Source of the DNA: Acarospora socialis
Taxonomy: Eukaryota; Ascomycota; Lecanoromycetes; Acarosporales; Acarosporaceae
Assembly: GCA_025617375.2 (NCBI GenBank)
Contig: JAMYGW020000005.1
Span: forward strand, 62,001 to 126,000
Reading direction: 5' to 3'
Length of the DNA: 64,000 nucleotides
The position numbers were made by a program, and so were the translations under genes. How positions within the stretch are numbered: position 1 is the stretch's first letter; every line of letters begins with the position of its first letter. Under the pieces are notes generated by a model, which worked only from the letters and a program-made list of their open reading frames with translations, was not told where the DNA came from and did no database searches. This document shows, piece after piece, positions 12,401-23,930 of this stretch.

Positions 12401-12999
12401 GTAGCCCCTTCAAGTCAAAAACGTCGATGTAGATCGAGAAACGCTCAAGGCAAAAATTGATCTTCTCACTAAGCTCGATGAGTCGCTCAAAGGTGTCGAA
12501 AATGTCTCTGGCTATCTGGGCTTGCACATTAGCGTTGACGTCGTAATGAAGGACCATTTTACCTACAATCAACAGAAATCGCAAGCTGCCCCATACGAGC
12601 GCTGCTATCGTAGGATCTGAGAAATACTTAGCCACGAATATAAGGCTTGTTGCTTGCTACCATACTCGACTGGACCATAACGTCCAGGGCATTTTCGAAA
12701 CGTTGAAGAGTCTCTAAGGAGGCCTTAGACGCCTTGTTGAACATTCGCACTCCTGTATTGCTGGATCCATTATTCTGTACTTTTGCCTTCCTCACTTCCT
12801 CGAGGAGTGCTTCAATGTTACTCTGGGACGTGATGAGGCGCACTTGCTCATCCGTGATGTCGTTGGTCGACCTGTTCTGTAGGATTTGTTGGACGGCATC
12901 CTGATAAAGACGCTCGGGCTTTGATGGCGTCGAAGCCTGCGTGAGTTGCTGCGCTTGCAGCTGGTAGATTTGGGCATCTGGAGCTACTACTGAAGACAT
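9490..12999 (-). CDS. Fungal NOD-like receptor (NLR/STAND): DUF7708-like N-terminus, NB-ARC, TPR
   Basis: Exons on the minus strand, 12999..12666, 12616..12317 and 12263..9490, give 1,135 residues in phase. The N-terminal 230 residues resemble the DUF7708 helical domain of fungal STAND proteins (ALDVMVQS joined to PTIAALVWGSLRFLLIVGK, then EIIIFCLEAARAYNRGK). The NB-ARC NTPase core has a P-loop GLPGVGKS (about 320-327), Walker B LLIFDN (about 400-405), an ILFTTR sensor motif (about 424-429) and GLPIA (about 484-488). The last 300 or so residues are TPR-like helical repeats (GDLAEAKKWLLIVVKGYSGL; GRSDVALQWYKQALASQERT). Such proteins act as signal-sensing switches, some in heterokaryon incompatibility. 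The ligand and the effector output of the N-terminal domain are unknown. Three separate frames become one gene only after two 49-53 base introns. Confidence 0.88.
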
Positions 13000-13446
13000 C
13001 AAAAATCATCAATCATCCATCGACTCAATAGCAAGGAAAAGCGCAGTCAGAGTATAACCATACCTTATACCCCTTGGGTATGGACAGCCTGCTGTGCCGC
13101 CATCGAGTTAAAGGCAGACATGTATATTTTAAGGCTATGACAGGGAGCAAGACTGACACAGCCACCAGTTTGAAACCCTGCGACTACTCATAGGCTGCGA
13201 GTTCCCGGATCGATTGCCTGGCATTGAATTCGTATTGGGCGGTTAAAGAAAGAAGCAAACAACCGCCAGGGCAGCCTGCATCGTTCATGGGTGACTAAGC
13301 ATGCAGCAAAGCGGACAGGGGGTTGACTTCAACAAGAACAACTGCAATTGCCAGACAGGAGAACGAAATGCAAGCAGTATCCAAGAGTTTACTCATCCGC
13401 TTGTATTGAGACAGTAGCTTAGATTGGTAGTCTACATGACACAACC
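13000..13446. other. Intergenic region upstream of the NLR gene
   Basis: Promoter side of the NLR and 3' side of the acyl-CoA synthetase gene. No coding frame, RNA gene or repeat was seen. Confidence 0.5.
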
Positions 13447-15467
13447 CTAAGATGCAACAGGATCACCAAAAACCTCCTTCACTAAGCTCTTCTTGTTTAC
13501 TAGACGTACCAGTGTGAGTGAGTGTCCACAGAATAACTCGAACAAAAACTTACTCTTGCCCATTGCATTTCTTGGGAGTCCCTCCTCGAGTACTTTTAAC
13601 TCTTGCGGTATCTTATAGTTTGCCAAACGGTCCTTCAGGGCTCTCCGCATGTCCATGACACCCCATTTCTTCCCTCCTCTTCCACTGTTCGCATGTTGAG
13701 GGTCTAAAACTATAACAGCCGCAACTTTCTGTCCCCATTGATCAGAAGGAAGGCCTACAACCGCAGCTTCAGAGATCTGAGGTCTAGCATCTGTCAGCTA
13801 CACGTAGTTGCATTATGCAGGACTGTTGAACGCACAGAGACAACAACTCGCGCTCAACCTCTAGAGCGCTAACTTTCTCACCACCTGTTTTGATGATGTC
13901 GACACTCTTCCTACCCTTGATGAAATACAGCGGTCCTTTGGCCCAGTCTTGGTCACTCTGTCCAGCACCTTCGACGTTCCTGCGTGTTGCAATGTCACCA
14001 GTCTTGAACCATCTGCCTTTGCCGTCTTCCCCTTCCACAAACTCTTCAGACGTAGCTTTTGGATTTCTCCAATATTCTTTGAAAATTGTCGGACCGCGTA
14101 GCTGAATTTCGCCTTCGCGCTCCTTTCCGTCCTGACCAGTTTCCTTGCCTACCGGAATAACCTCTTTCGTCTCGGTCTCCATAAGGCGTACTTCGACACT
14201 GGGTAAAGGCCAGCCGACACTGCCGTCTACGCGGTCCTTGAAGTCCAGGCCGCAGCTCAACGCCATTCCAACCTCAGTCATCCCGTACCGCTCCAGTAAA
14301 ACGTTACCGCCACTGAGATCCGACCATGCGGCTTTGGTAGGTGTGGGCAGAGCAGCCGAACCTGAGATGTTCAGTCGTAAGTTTTTCGGTGTAATAGCCT
14401 TCCGTGATGCTTCCTGCACTGCCGAAGGGAGCTCAGGGTGTGACGAAAGTAAGCGGTTGTAGATCGTAGGCACCACCGTAAAGAAAGTGACTGTTTCTTT
14501 CGCCTTACCCTGTGGCTCAAGGAATGGTGCTGCCATTCTTTCCCAAACTGCAGTTGCATTGAAAGGGAACATGAATTCGATCGTCGAGCCAGCAAAAAGA
14601 GGGGTCAAAAGAGCATTGACGGTCCCATGAATATGATGAAGGGGTAATACATGCAGAAGATGATCGTCTGGTGTGTATTGCCACGCCTTTATGAGAGACT
14701 GAGCTTGCGCGGTAAGGACATGTTCTGGGAGGAGGACTCCTTTCTATTGCAAATATTAGTATAAGACAAACCGGTAGATCACAATTCATACAGGTTGATT
14801 TGTCGTTCCTGAGGTGTAAAGCATCATTCCACATTGATGGTCTCCCACGTCTTCAAGTGTAATAAGCTTGGCCGACGAACCGCCATCGTGTATTTTCTCT
14901 ATACTTCCGACTATTGGTTTTCTCTTCATATCTTGCTTCATAACCTCCTGAGCCTTGCTTTCAAACTTGACGGAAGACAAGAGCATGAAAGTCTCGCTAT
15001 TGTCAAGTATATATCGAAGCTCGCTAGCGGGGAAGCCGGACGAAAGAGGCACTGCAATAGATTTGGTACCCAGTATCGAAAGTAGGGTTACTAATGTTTT
15101 TCAGAGTGCTGCCCATAATTGCTCTTGGAGTGAGTACCGGCAGGCCCGCACCTACATAGTCGTATCCGTTCTCCGCCAGAAATGCTATCCTCTCCCCTTC
15201 AACACTTGTGCCTCCCGCCAATTGGTGCAGGCTGTTTCTGGCCTCCCAGACATCATTGAGCAGATCGCCATAGGTAAATCGACGGCCAGAAATGCTATGG
15301 ATTACAGCTGTGCTCTTCGGATCGTGGCTTGCAATTGCCTCGAATATAGGCAGTCTCGGCAATGTCGAAGCCATTCGGCTGAGAGTCGATATCACGGCGG
15401 TTGTTCTACTCTTCCGTGCGGCAATCGGCCTGGACGATATTGAGCGCACTGCACACCGCGCGAGCAT
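13447..15467 (-). CDS. AMP-forming acyl-CoA synthetase, ACSF3/malonyl-CoA synthetase-like
   Basis: Best model on the minus strand: exons 15467..15092, 15051..14792, 14743..13836, 13783..13554 and 13499..13447 (608 residues). The start MLARCAVRSISSRPIAARKS is Arg/Ser-rich without acids, like a mitochondrial presequence. ANL-superfamily motifs are the P-loop MLYTSGTTNQPKGV across intron 2, LLERYGMTEVGMA, the hinge YFIKGRKSVDIIKTGGEKVS and, across the last intron, a GKINKKSL end with the catalytic-type lysine. Overall pattern is closest to ACSF3, which activates malonate or methylmalonate in mitochondria; the substrate here is inferred. Intron 1 is uncertain: the 40-base intron used here keeps the expected helix, whereas a 106-base alternative (donor at 15151) deletes it. 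It shares a 240-base promoter with the divergent BolA gene. Confidence 0.85.
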
Positions 15468-15707
15468 GTTGTAAGGGGGAGAAGTGGATCTCCCATTAGA
15501 TCATTAGCAATATAGTAAGCAACCTAATGTCCGATGATGAGATACCCCGGAAGTTTATATTCGGAGTCCGGTTCAGGCTCGGCCAAATGCTTGGCCGGTG
15601 CGTCCTTCGCTGCGGGAGAAAGACCGATGCAGCCCAAAGCCTCAAGCTGAGTTTGACAAGAACCACCAATGCTTAGAAGACTGGTCGTACGGGCAAGGAG
15701 CCGGTCA
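15468..15707. promoter_or_regulatory. Shared divergent promoter region of the acyl-CoA synthetase and BolA genes
   Basis: The two start codons lie head to head 240 bases apart, so both transcription starts must fall in this interval. Both products may be mitochondrial, which would fit joint control, but that is inference. No specific factor site was identified. Confidence 0.45.
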
Positions 15708-16186
15708 ATGTCAACAACGACTACTCCAACTTCGACACCTGTCGAGGATGCAATGAAAGCTAAAGTACGCCCAGGTAGACTGGACTTCAATGATTGCCTG
15801 CTAAAGGACGATAGATCACAGAAGCATTGAAGCCGTCCACATTAGAGATCTATAACGATTCACACATGCATGCGCACCACAAAGCCATGCAAGGCAGCAC
15901 TTCGAGAGAAACACATTTCAGGTACTCTACTATCCCGGATTACGCCTCTACCAGTATTACACTAACTTGATGTCATTGTAGGGTTGTGATAACATCCGAT
16001 GCTTTCAAGTCCAAAATGCAGCCTGCACGGCACCGGATGGTTTACGCATTGTTGAAGGAGGAGATGGAGAGGGCTGGTGGCATACACGCCTTGCAGCTGC
16101 GGACGAGGACACCGGAGGAAGAGAGGCAATTGGCACGGGAGAGGGAAGAGCGAGGGCAGCCGATTGAGGAGATAGAGAAGCAGTGA
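15708..16186 (+). CDS. BolA-family protein (Fe-S cluster assembly/regulation)
   Basis: Three exons, 15708..15764, 15815..15921 and 15982..16186, give 122 residues in phase. The product begins MSTTTTPTSTPVEDAMKAK and continues ITEALKPSTLEIYNDSHMHA, HHKAMQGSTSRETHFRVVIT, SDAFKSKMQPARHRMVYALL. These are the diagnostic BolA segments, including the conserved His of the HFRVVI strand that can help bind a [2Fe-2S] cluster with a monothiol glutaredoxin. The C-terminus is a charged Glu/Arg helix. Only the last exon stands out as an open frame; exons 1 and 2 appear only through splice-aware reading (50 and 60 base introns). Yeast relatives act with Grx4/Grx5 in cytosol or mitochondria. No clear targeting signal is seen, so the compartment is undecided. 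Confidence 0.93.
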
Positions 16187-16904
16187 TCGGTCGAACTCGA
16201 CGCCCAAAGGAACGTGTCGCTGTAGTCGAGTTTACGGAAAGCTATTTCGTAAAGGGTTTATGGATCATGAGGGGTACCTGGCCATTGCCGTACAGCGAGC
16301 AGCTTCAACGTAACGACATCGAAGGGCGAACTTTCGATGAGCGTTCTTCGCTCAAAGGCAGCCAAGCAAGAGCATGACCTAGCTTGAGCAAGGGACTGTT
16401 GATTGAGCAGTGTCACAAGGGTGTAGCGACATCACCCGGGCAAATTTGGGCTGGTCAGGAGTAAGAAGCCGCCGCAGAAGGCTCCTAGTGGCGATCTAGT
16501 TGTTCTCGGGTTCGCGCCGGGTTTACTCGTCTGGGCAACGGACGGGCTATTCGCCAGAAGACATCTTCAGCCTTCTTCGTGCATTACTATGTCAAGGATA
16601 TTTTGACGTAGTTTTGTATTCGTTCTGCTCCATCATGTATCACTCAGCACGGCATACAGATTGGTCTGCTGTTTCCTTCATCTAAATGTCATATGTATGT
16701 TATTGAGATAGAGCACAAAGGGTTGAAGTCGTGATGCCTATCAGCAGTGACCAACCCTAAACTCGCTTAACCCTCACTAGCGTCAAACGGCACACACATC
16801 GCGAACCCCACCAAAACTCCTCCCACTCCAACAACGGAAACCCGAACTCCCCAGCCCAATCCAGCACTCCAAATTCTCCCAATTCACACAAACCCTTACT
16901 CACA
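16187..16904. other. Intergenic region upstream of RPS2
   Basis: Includes the 3' end of the BolA gene and the promoter of RPS2. A C-rich, A/C-rich stretch at about 16,785-16,900 precedes the start codon, as in many fungal ribosomal-protein genes. No other feature was seen. Confidence 0.5.
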
Positions 16905-17890
16905 ATGGCTGACGCACCACGCGGCGGCGCAGCAGGTGGAGCACGAGGTGGATTCGGATCGCGCGGCGATCGGGGCGGTGACCGCGGACGAGGACGCGGC
17001 CGTCGAGGACCCCGACGAGGCGCGAACAAGAACGAGGAGAAGGAATGGCAGCCAGTAACGAAGTTAGGACGGCTGGTGAAGGCGGGCAAGATCAAGAGCA
17101 TGGAGGAGATCTATCTGCATTCGTTGCCGATCAAGGAGTATCAGATTGTGGATTGGTTTTTGCCGAAGTTGAAGGATGAGGTGATGAAGGTATGTGCTGT
17201 GCTTTTTAGGGTGGAGAGATTGATAGAGGGGTGTGTGAGGGAGGGTGATGGAGGGGTTTGTTGGCTTGCTGTGTGGTGGACCTGAATTGACGGTTCTTCG
17301 TGCTTCAGATCAAACCCGTTCAGAAGCAGACTCGTGCCGGTCAACGTACTCGTTTCAAGGCTATCGTTGTTATCGGTGACTCGGAGGGTCACGTTGGTCT
17401 GGGGATTAAGACGTCAAAGGAAGTGGCCACTGCCATCCGGGCTGCCATCATCATCGCCAAGCTCAGCGTTTTGCCGATCCGGAGAGGTTACTGGGGTACA
17501 TCTCTCGGTGAGCCGCACTCTCTACCCACCAAGGAGAGCGGGAAATGTGGCAGCGTTACTGTTAGGGTAAGCTCACTCTCTCAATCGGCTGTCGACAGCT
17601 TGATTGGGCATATACTGATCCTGTCTATCCAGCTGATCCCCGCTCCCCGTGGTACCGGCCTCGTCGCTTCGCCTGCCGTCAAGCGTCTTCTCCAACTCGC
17701 CGGTGTGCAAGACATCTACACTTCCTCCTCCGGCTCAACGAAGACGCTGGAGAACACCCTGAAAGCCACCTTCGTCGCCGTAGGTAACACGTACGGCTTC
17801 CTGACGCCGAACCTGTGGAAGGAGACGAAGCTGCTGCGGAGTCCGCTGGAGGAGTACGGTGATGTGCTCCGGGAGGGCAAGAGATACTAA
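16905..17890 (+). CDS. RPS2: 40S ribosomal protein uS5 (Rps2)
   Basis: Exons 16905..17189, 17309..17566 and 17633..17890 give 266 residues, the family's usual size. Residues 5-45 are an Arg/Gly-rich tail ([20 protein letters not shown]), a typical site of arginine methylation in Rps2. The S5 core includes [59 protein letters not shown] and the C-terminal half [20 protein letters not shown]. Introns have gtatgt and gtaagc donors and are phase 0. The protein sits near the mRNA entry channel of the small subunit and helps decoding fidelity. Confidence 0.97.
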
Positions 17891-18412
17891 ACGATGGTGG
17901 TGGCTCTTTGCGTGAGACTGCTTCTGCTACGATTGCGCCCGCGGAATTGATGGAACTGAACTGGGCTTGATTCGACTGTTTTAGGCGCTACTTCTAGTTC
18001 GAATGACATATCGTAGCTACCAAGCCAGAACACTTTCCCGTCTTCTGTCATTTTCGGAAGATGTGAATGCCGGCCGTACATATATCGCGAGCAACTCTGC
18101 TACGAATGCGTCCTCAGCGTAGCTGCATCTGCCCCGGTTTGATTGGAAAAGAGGTGCCTGCACATGTGTTCAATGCCCTACCAGCAACGAAAGCCCCAAA
18201 TATATGTTTATTAAGTCAGTCCATCACAGCAACTTGACCCGTAAGTATGTTCAGCTACACACATGACGGCACATGCAAGGACTCCTCTTCCGACGTAGCA
18301 CATTATGTTTTCTATATACAAATCCCTCGCCTCTCCGTAACCGACACATACTTCATTACTACCTCACCCATCACCCAATGGCATATCCAATGCTATCCAC
18401 CCACTCCGCCAT
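17891..18412. other. Intergenic region between convergent RPS2 and hydrolase genes
   Basis: 3' untranslated sequence of both neighbours. Nothing else recognisable was seen. Confidence 0.5.
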
Positions 18413-19985
18413 CTAATTCGGCGCCAAGCCCTGCGCATTCAAGAACTGCTGGATAGCCTTATACGCTGCCGTCGAATTATAGTGGGCATTGATGGCGTGT
18501 CCGGTGTTCGGCTGGATGTACGCCTCGAAAGCGCGGGTGGCGGGGAAGAGTTTCTTGGCGGCGGCGGGGATGGAGGGGAGGGAGGGGTCGCCGGTCTGCA
18601 TGCAGTCGCCGCCGCAGAAGATGAGGTCTTCGTCTGTGCGGTGCGATGGGTGTTAGTTTGGAGACCTGGGAGAGGAGAGTGGGGAGATTGATGAAGGGAG
18701 GGAAAAGGGGAAAACGTACTTCCGGCAACGATCTGGACGGGGCCGGTGAACATGGGGGCAGCTGGTGGGACGCCGCCGATGGTGAGGAGCTCGCCGAGGG
18801 TGTATGGCATCTTGTGGGTTTCGGCGAAAGTGAGGATTTCCGGGTCGAAGTGGCCCGGGTAGAGGAATGAGTACTATGTCGTCCCATATCAGCTTGAGAC
18901 GTTTTTGGGTTCCTGGAAGATGCTGTTTGTTACCTGATTAGAACCAACGTCGGTCCATGTGAGGTAACCGGTCGGAAGGTCTTGCATATGTGGCCCATTG
19001 GTTGGGTCAATGCCGGCAATGAAATCGAGTAAGTCGGTTGTCCTGATTACCTGTTCAACTTCGGCAAGATCGATGTTGAATTTGGCCAGGTACTGGTTAA
19101 TCTCGGCCGTGGTGACGTTCCCGTACATGCTGAGGACCTGTTGGACGGCGGCGTAAGTCACGTTTCCGAAGCGCAATGGCTGGTTGAGGCGCGCTAGCTT
19201 GTTGTCCAAGCTGGCGATCCATAAGGGGAAGAAGGTGGTGTTGGCCGAGAAGCCCGTGAGGATGAGAGCGTCGGTTGCGGTAGGATCCATCGCGGCTAGA
19301 GCGTAGGACAGGCCTGAGCCAAACGAGTGCCCGACGCTGACGATCTTGGTGAAGGCGTGCGGGACACTGGGTAGAGTGCCCTTGCGAAGCATCATCGTGA
19401 CTTGTTGGAGGGCTGAAACTTCTGCTGGTGCCTGTATCACGTTGAGGGGATCTGCGATGGAGGAATTGCCAATACCGAGACGGTCAATTGACAGAGTACA
19501 GTAGCCGAATTGATCCACGGCGACATCGATGTAACTGTAGTTGAAGTTGTTGAATGGGATATCCCAGTACCTGAGAACCAATAGATCAGCTACCAGCAAG
19601 ACCACGAGGATGATTGACTACATGGCCTTGATTCCCATCATTAATCGGCAAAGGAATCTTACGTCTTGTCGAAGCCAATGCCGTGAGTCAAGACCTGCAC
19701 CGTGGGATTCATGCCCTGCTCATTGTCGGGCTTGCAGAACTTGGCGCTAATGCTGTAGCTGCCAGTCACTGTGGTATAGTCCAGCAGAGACGTCTGGGAG
19801 AAGTTGCCTCTAATACTGGTGAGATTCTGCGAGAACGTGGTCGCATCGAGGTTCGACTGCAGAGTAGGAACGTTGAAGACGCCATTCCGAGCTGATATCT
19901 GCACCGGGACAGTAATGTTGATACACTGCTTAGCAAGCGCACCGCCAGCGACAAAAGCCAAGGCAAGGACTGATGATGAAATCAT
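18413..19985 (-). CDS. Secreted alpha/beta-hydrolase
   Basis: Exons on the minus strand, 19985..19663, 19570..18934, 18873..18720 and 18633..18413, give 444 residues in phase. The protein starts with a signal peptide (MISSSVLALAFVAGGALAKQ). Several N-glycosylation sequons follow (NIT, NLT, NFS, NYS, NSS, NTT, NVT), fitting secretion. The alpha/beta-hydrolase fold shows a nucleophile elbow VGHSFGSG with Ser at about residue 190, an oxyanion-like LTHGIGFDKTYWD segment and a late catalytic-type His in NTGHAIN. A CGGDC pair may form a disulfide. The family is widespread in filamentous fungi without fixed substrate; ester or lipid hydrolysis is plausible. The start was chosen because the signal peptide follows it immediately. 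Confidence 0.88.
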
Positions 19986-20984
19986 TGTTGAGCTGGGAAT
20001 ATTTCTGCGAGAGCGCAATATCCAAGAACAGTTACAACACAAAAGCAAAGACGGTGGCCAACACAAGCTTCAAGTATGAGTACAAAACAACCTCCTCAAG
20101 CTCCAGCTACCACGTCAGGGAGCTTCCCGACCCGGAACATCAGGTCAACCCATCGTTGCAATGAGGTAAGGTACCCTAACAATCAAGGACCTTTGCCCGC
20201 GCCGACTGCCGGATGAGATCAGACATACCTAAGGTAGGGCCTGGATGCGATGAGCTACCGACATAGCGCTCACTCAGAAGGTTTCTGCCAAGCATGGCCC
20301 TGCGAGCAGGATACCCAGGTATGATCTCACGCTATCACTGTACGGTCTAGGTCAGATTTGTCAGTGTCCGCTCTTGATGTGGTAACCGTGTCTGATCTCC
20401 CGGGCCTTGTTCGGTCATCAAGTTGTCGTTTCTGGCAAGATCAGCAGGAATTGGAAGAGCGCACGGAAGCCATCGTCCCGCTTCTCCTCATTCCCATCAC
20501 AACCTTAAGTTAAGTTTTGATCAGTCCCTGCCCACTGGACGAAATTCAATCATATCCCAATTGCAAATATACATACAGAGTACACAATAAATGGCGACAT
20601 AAGAAACGAACATCGCTAAGGAGGAAGACAGTTTCTGAAGGAAAATGAGAGGTTCTTCGGAGCGTGGTCCTGGTGCTTCGACTGCACGACTCGCTCTGTG
20701 CCATGGCATTAGCAGTCACAACCCAATTTCACCATTCTGTCATCTTGCACCAGCGTTCTCGTAACGTTACAACCCATGGCGACGCCGCAATTACAGAGTC
20801 TTCCACTATTACTTGTAGCTACCTAGGGAGGTAGGTATGCACAGTCAATGCGTATGGTGAGATCGTCATTCATGCGGGGTTCCCGCGGGGTTAATATCTC
20901 GCTTGCCTTAGCGCCGACAGGGTTTTGAAAGACCCGGCATCATTGTTTACATCCGATACCGGGACGAGTGTCAACCACCAAGCA
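19986..20984. other. Intergenic region, divergent hydrolase and NEDD1-like promoters
   Basis: About 1 kb between two outward-facing genes. No coding frame with family signal, no RNA gene and no repeat was seen. Confidence 0.5.
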
Positions 20985-23737
20985 ATGGCGCCAATACCAC
21001 AGATAGATCCGGTATCTGCAGACGCTCAATCAAACCCAAATGCTTTACGTCCTCTCGAGACGCTCGAACTTGATGCGAGTAAATGCCCCAAAACACACCA
21101 ATTGATCATCACAACTACCAAAGGTGTTCATTCCTGGAGCAGGAATGGCATCACAGAGCTCTTCCGCTCCGGCTCTCAAGGCATTGTCGCGGGGAAAAGA
21201 GCGCCGGACGGCAGTGGGGTGCTGGCGGTGGCGGACAGGCAGGTCGTGCTTTTGCAGGATGTCAGGAAGAGGACGGAGAGGAGCTATAGGTTGATGGACT
21301 CAGATGTGTGGTAGATCGCAACCCGTCACAGCATGGCTCATGCTAACAGGAGCAGGGTCAAGTCCGTCTCCTGAAATATTCCACTTGTGCCACAAATCTA
21401 TTCTTCACGACCTCTCTCCAGAATTCGGTCCAGACATACTCCTCCAAGCAATATCGATTGCTCGATCCATTGCAGCCGCATCCTTCTCCGCCTACAGTCC
21501 TTGCATTGTCTTCTACCTCGCATCTTTTGCTTTCCGCGTCCGTGGAGCCGCCCACTACATACCTTACGAATATGACATTTCGTACACCACCAATCAGTCT
21601 ACGTCCTTCTTGCTCCTCCAGCGCAGTGGTAGGTGCAAGTTTTCACCCGGAACGCGCCAATGTGTTCTTGCTCGCTTTCGCCGATGGTGTCCTTGCGGTG
21701 TATGACGCGGTACATCTATTTCGGAATGGCGGTCAAGGCGAGAGAAAAGGAGGGCCTGCTGGAAGTGCCAAAGGTGGTGAACTTGGGCATATAAAAGGGT
21801 TACATGCTATTTGTGCAGCGTCGACAACCTCAGATCCGGATGCACCGTCAGAAGCGGCTACTTCGGGTGCCTACGACGAAAGGACTGAGACAGTGCCTGT
21901 TGCGTGTAGAAGCAGCGATATTACCGCCGTCTCATTTCTGCCCGGTTATACAGCTCGAGCGATCAGTGCGGGCGCTGACGGAAAGTGTCACCTGATCGAC
22001 TTCGAAGCGCCTGGTAGAAAAGAAAGCCGCATTGTCAAGTCTTGGCATATTCGAGGCCCTGTGACCAGTTTGTCGGCTGTAGCACTCCAACGGGGCGGAT
22101 CCACAACGCCAAAGGGACGGAAAACTTCGAAAAGAGAGGAAATCTCTGACACTGGAAGCCAGGGTAGCCTGATTGCTATTGGACGACTTGATGGGAAAGT
22201 GTGCCTGTTCAGTGATTCGGGCGCTTTGCGAGGGGAGATGACTGTTGATCCGGCTGGTGGACCAGTCCTTGATGTTGAATGGATGGAAGGATCGGGAGAC
22301 ACAGTCCCGAAATCGTCTGGCGGACCGCGAGCAGAATCTCAATCAAGAAGCTCGAAGCCGAAGCCATTGTCCCATGGTTCAAGAAGAATTAGCGCCGTTA
22401 AGGGAAAGCGGAATTCCATAGCTCTCTCAAAAAGGAGGAGCTTTGGTTCCTTACTGGCAGCTGGACGACAGATCAAGGAGGAGGTTCTAACACTAGAGGG
22501 CGAGGAACACACAGGTGCTGATTTTGCCTGGCAAGATGCCGCAGACGTCTACGCAGCCAAGTACATGGATATGTTCTCGCCCGTAAAGCAGCACAGCAAC
22601 AGCAGCAGCTCAGACGCTGATCAGTCAACAAAACTGGAGAGCAAACCGCCTGATCGTCTTCTCGAGCCACTAAGTACCGGGGAACTTCAATTTCCGCTCT
22701 TCGGCTCAGAAACAGCCAAACCCATCTCGAAAGCTCCTAGAAGAGTCACCCGTGCGTCACTCCAGCCGCGCCCAGCGCATAGTCGTGGAAGCCAAGCATC
22801 TATGCGCGGATCCTACGCCGCCTGGCGCGGTTGCCAATATGACGGAAAAGTGATTGCAGACATCCGTCAAGCCGCCGTACCGGGCAGACCTACCAAAGGC
22901 TTCGCGCTTTTTGCGCCTTACATGGATCGGAAGGTGATGGTGGACGGCTCTCAGTCTGTCAAGCTCGGCCGTTCGAACACCCAGGCCTCTACGGTGCCCC
23001 GAATCAAGACAAGCGATGAACCGCGGCAAGATGCTAGGAGTAAGGTTGTCAGTAGCCCACCGATACCTGCGTGCACGCATTCGCAGAAAGCATCTATGGA
23101 GAGGAGCAGAAAAAGTGGCAAGAATGTCTCATTCCAGCCTCCCTCGGTCATTGTTGATGAAGGCGAAACTATTGTACAAAGCCGGTCACAGTCCATAGCT
23201 TCCGTCTCTAAACCCTCGATCAGCCTCCCTCAAGCAAAAGATCGTGGTCACCATGCACAGGAAACAACAAGCTCCGAACATACAGTTGTCCATCGGTCCT
23301 CTAAGGGAGATTCGGCGCATGCATTCAAGATACATGAGGAGCCCTCCAACCCGTCCAGAACCAGCCACTCCCCCCAGCGGATACGAACGGCGACTGACGT
23401 GGAGAGCGTTACGCCCACACCTCTAGATGAGACCAGCCATAATGTAGGCACCATTAAATCGTCCGCTGATCCGTCGAAATTCGCGAGAAATGCCAAGGAG
23501 CGTACCATGTCGCAGAACGAGACCAATGCGTTCTTGAATGAGAAATTTCAAGAAGCTAAGGCGGCTCTTGCTAACGATATGCGAGACTTTCAGGCTAAGA
23601 TCCTGAGACAGTTTGAGGAACACAGGAAGCAGATAGAAGAGGCTTTGGTCCGGGAGTCCATTGCAAGGCAGAAGGTGGTCGAAGAGAACTGCTTGTTAAG
23701 GGAGGAGTTATCAGAAGTAAGGAGGCGTAGATCATGA
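20985..23737 (+). CDS. WD40 protein with C-terminal coiled coil, NEDD1/GCP-WD-like
   Basis: Exons 20985..21305 and 21356..23737 give 900 residues; splicing of the 50-base intron yields LMDSDGQVRLLKYS, a WD-repeat strand. The N-terminal 320 residues look like a degenerate WD40 propeller (TTTKGVHSWSRNG, LLLSASVEPPTTYL, GASFHPERANVFLLAFADG, VSFLPGYTARAISAGADGK, LIAIGRLDGKVCLFSDSG). A long basic Ser/Pro-rich disordered linker follows. The last 70 residues form a coiled coil (FLNEKFQEAKAALANDMRDF, AKILRQFEEHRKQIEEAL, EENCLLREELSEVRRR) that resembles the NEDD1 C-terminal helix that binds gamma-tubulin complexes. In animals and plants NEDD1 recruits the gamma-tubulin ring complex; the role here is inferred from architecture. 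It is convergent with the next gene. Confidence 0.72.
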
Positions 23738-23930
23738 CTATGGCTAAGTCATAACTGAGCTGTGTACACTGCATGGTGTTTTGGTGTGATACCCATACTA
23801 TGAGGCTTTCGTACCTGGCTTTTCGGTGGTTGCTAGAATAGGAAAGATGACGGAACGCAGGCTGGATTGCAGACCCCAACAAAGATAGGTTTGTATGTCC
23901 GTACTCTGGAGAAGTCCGTTCCGAAGAGTG

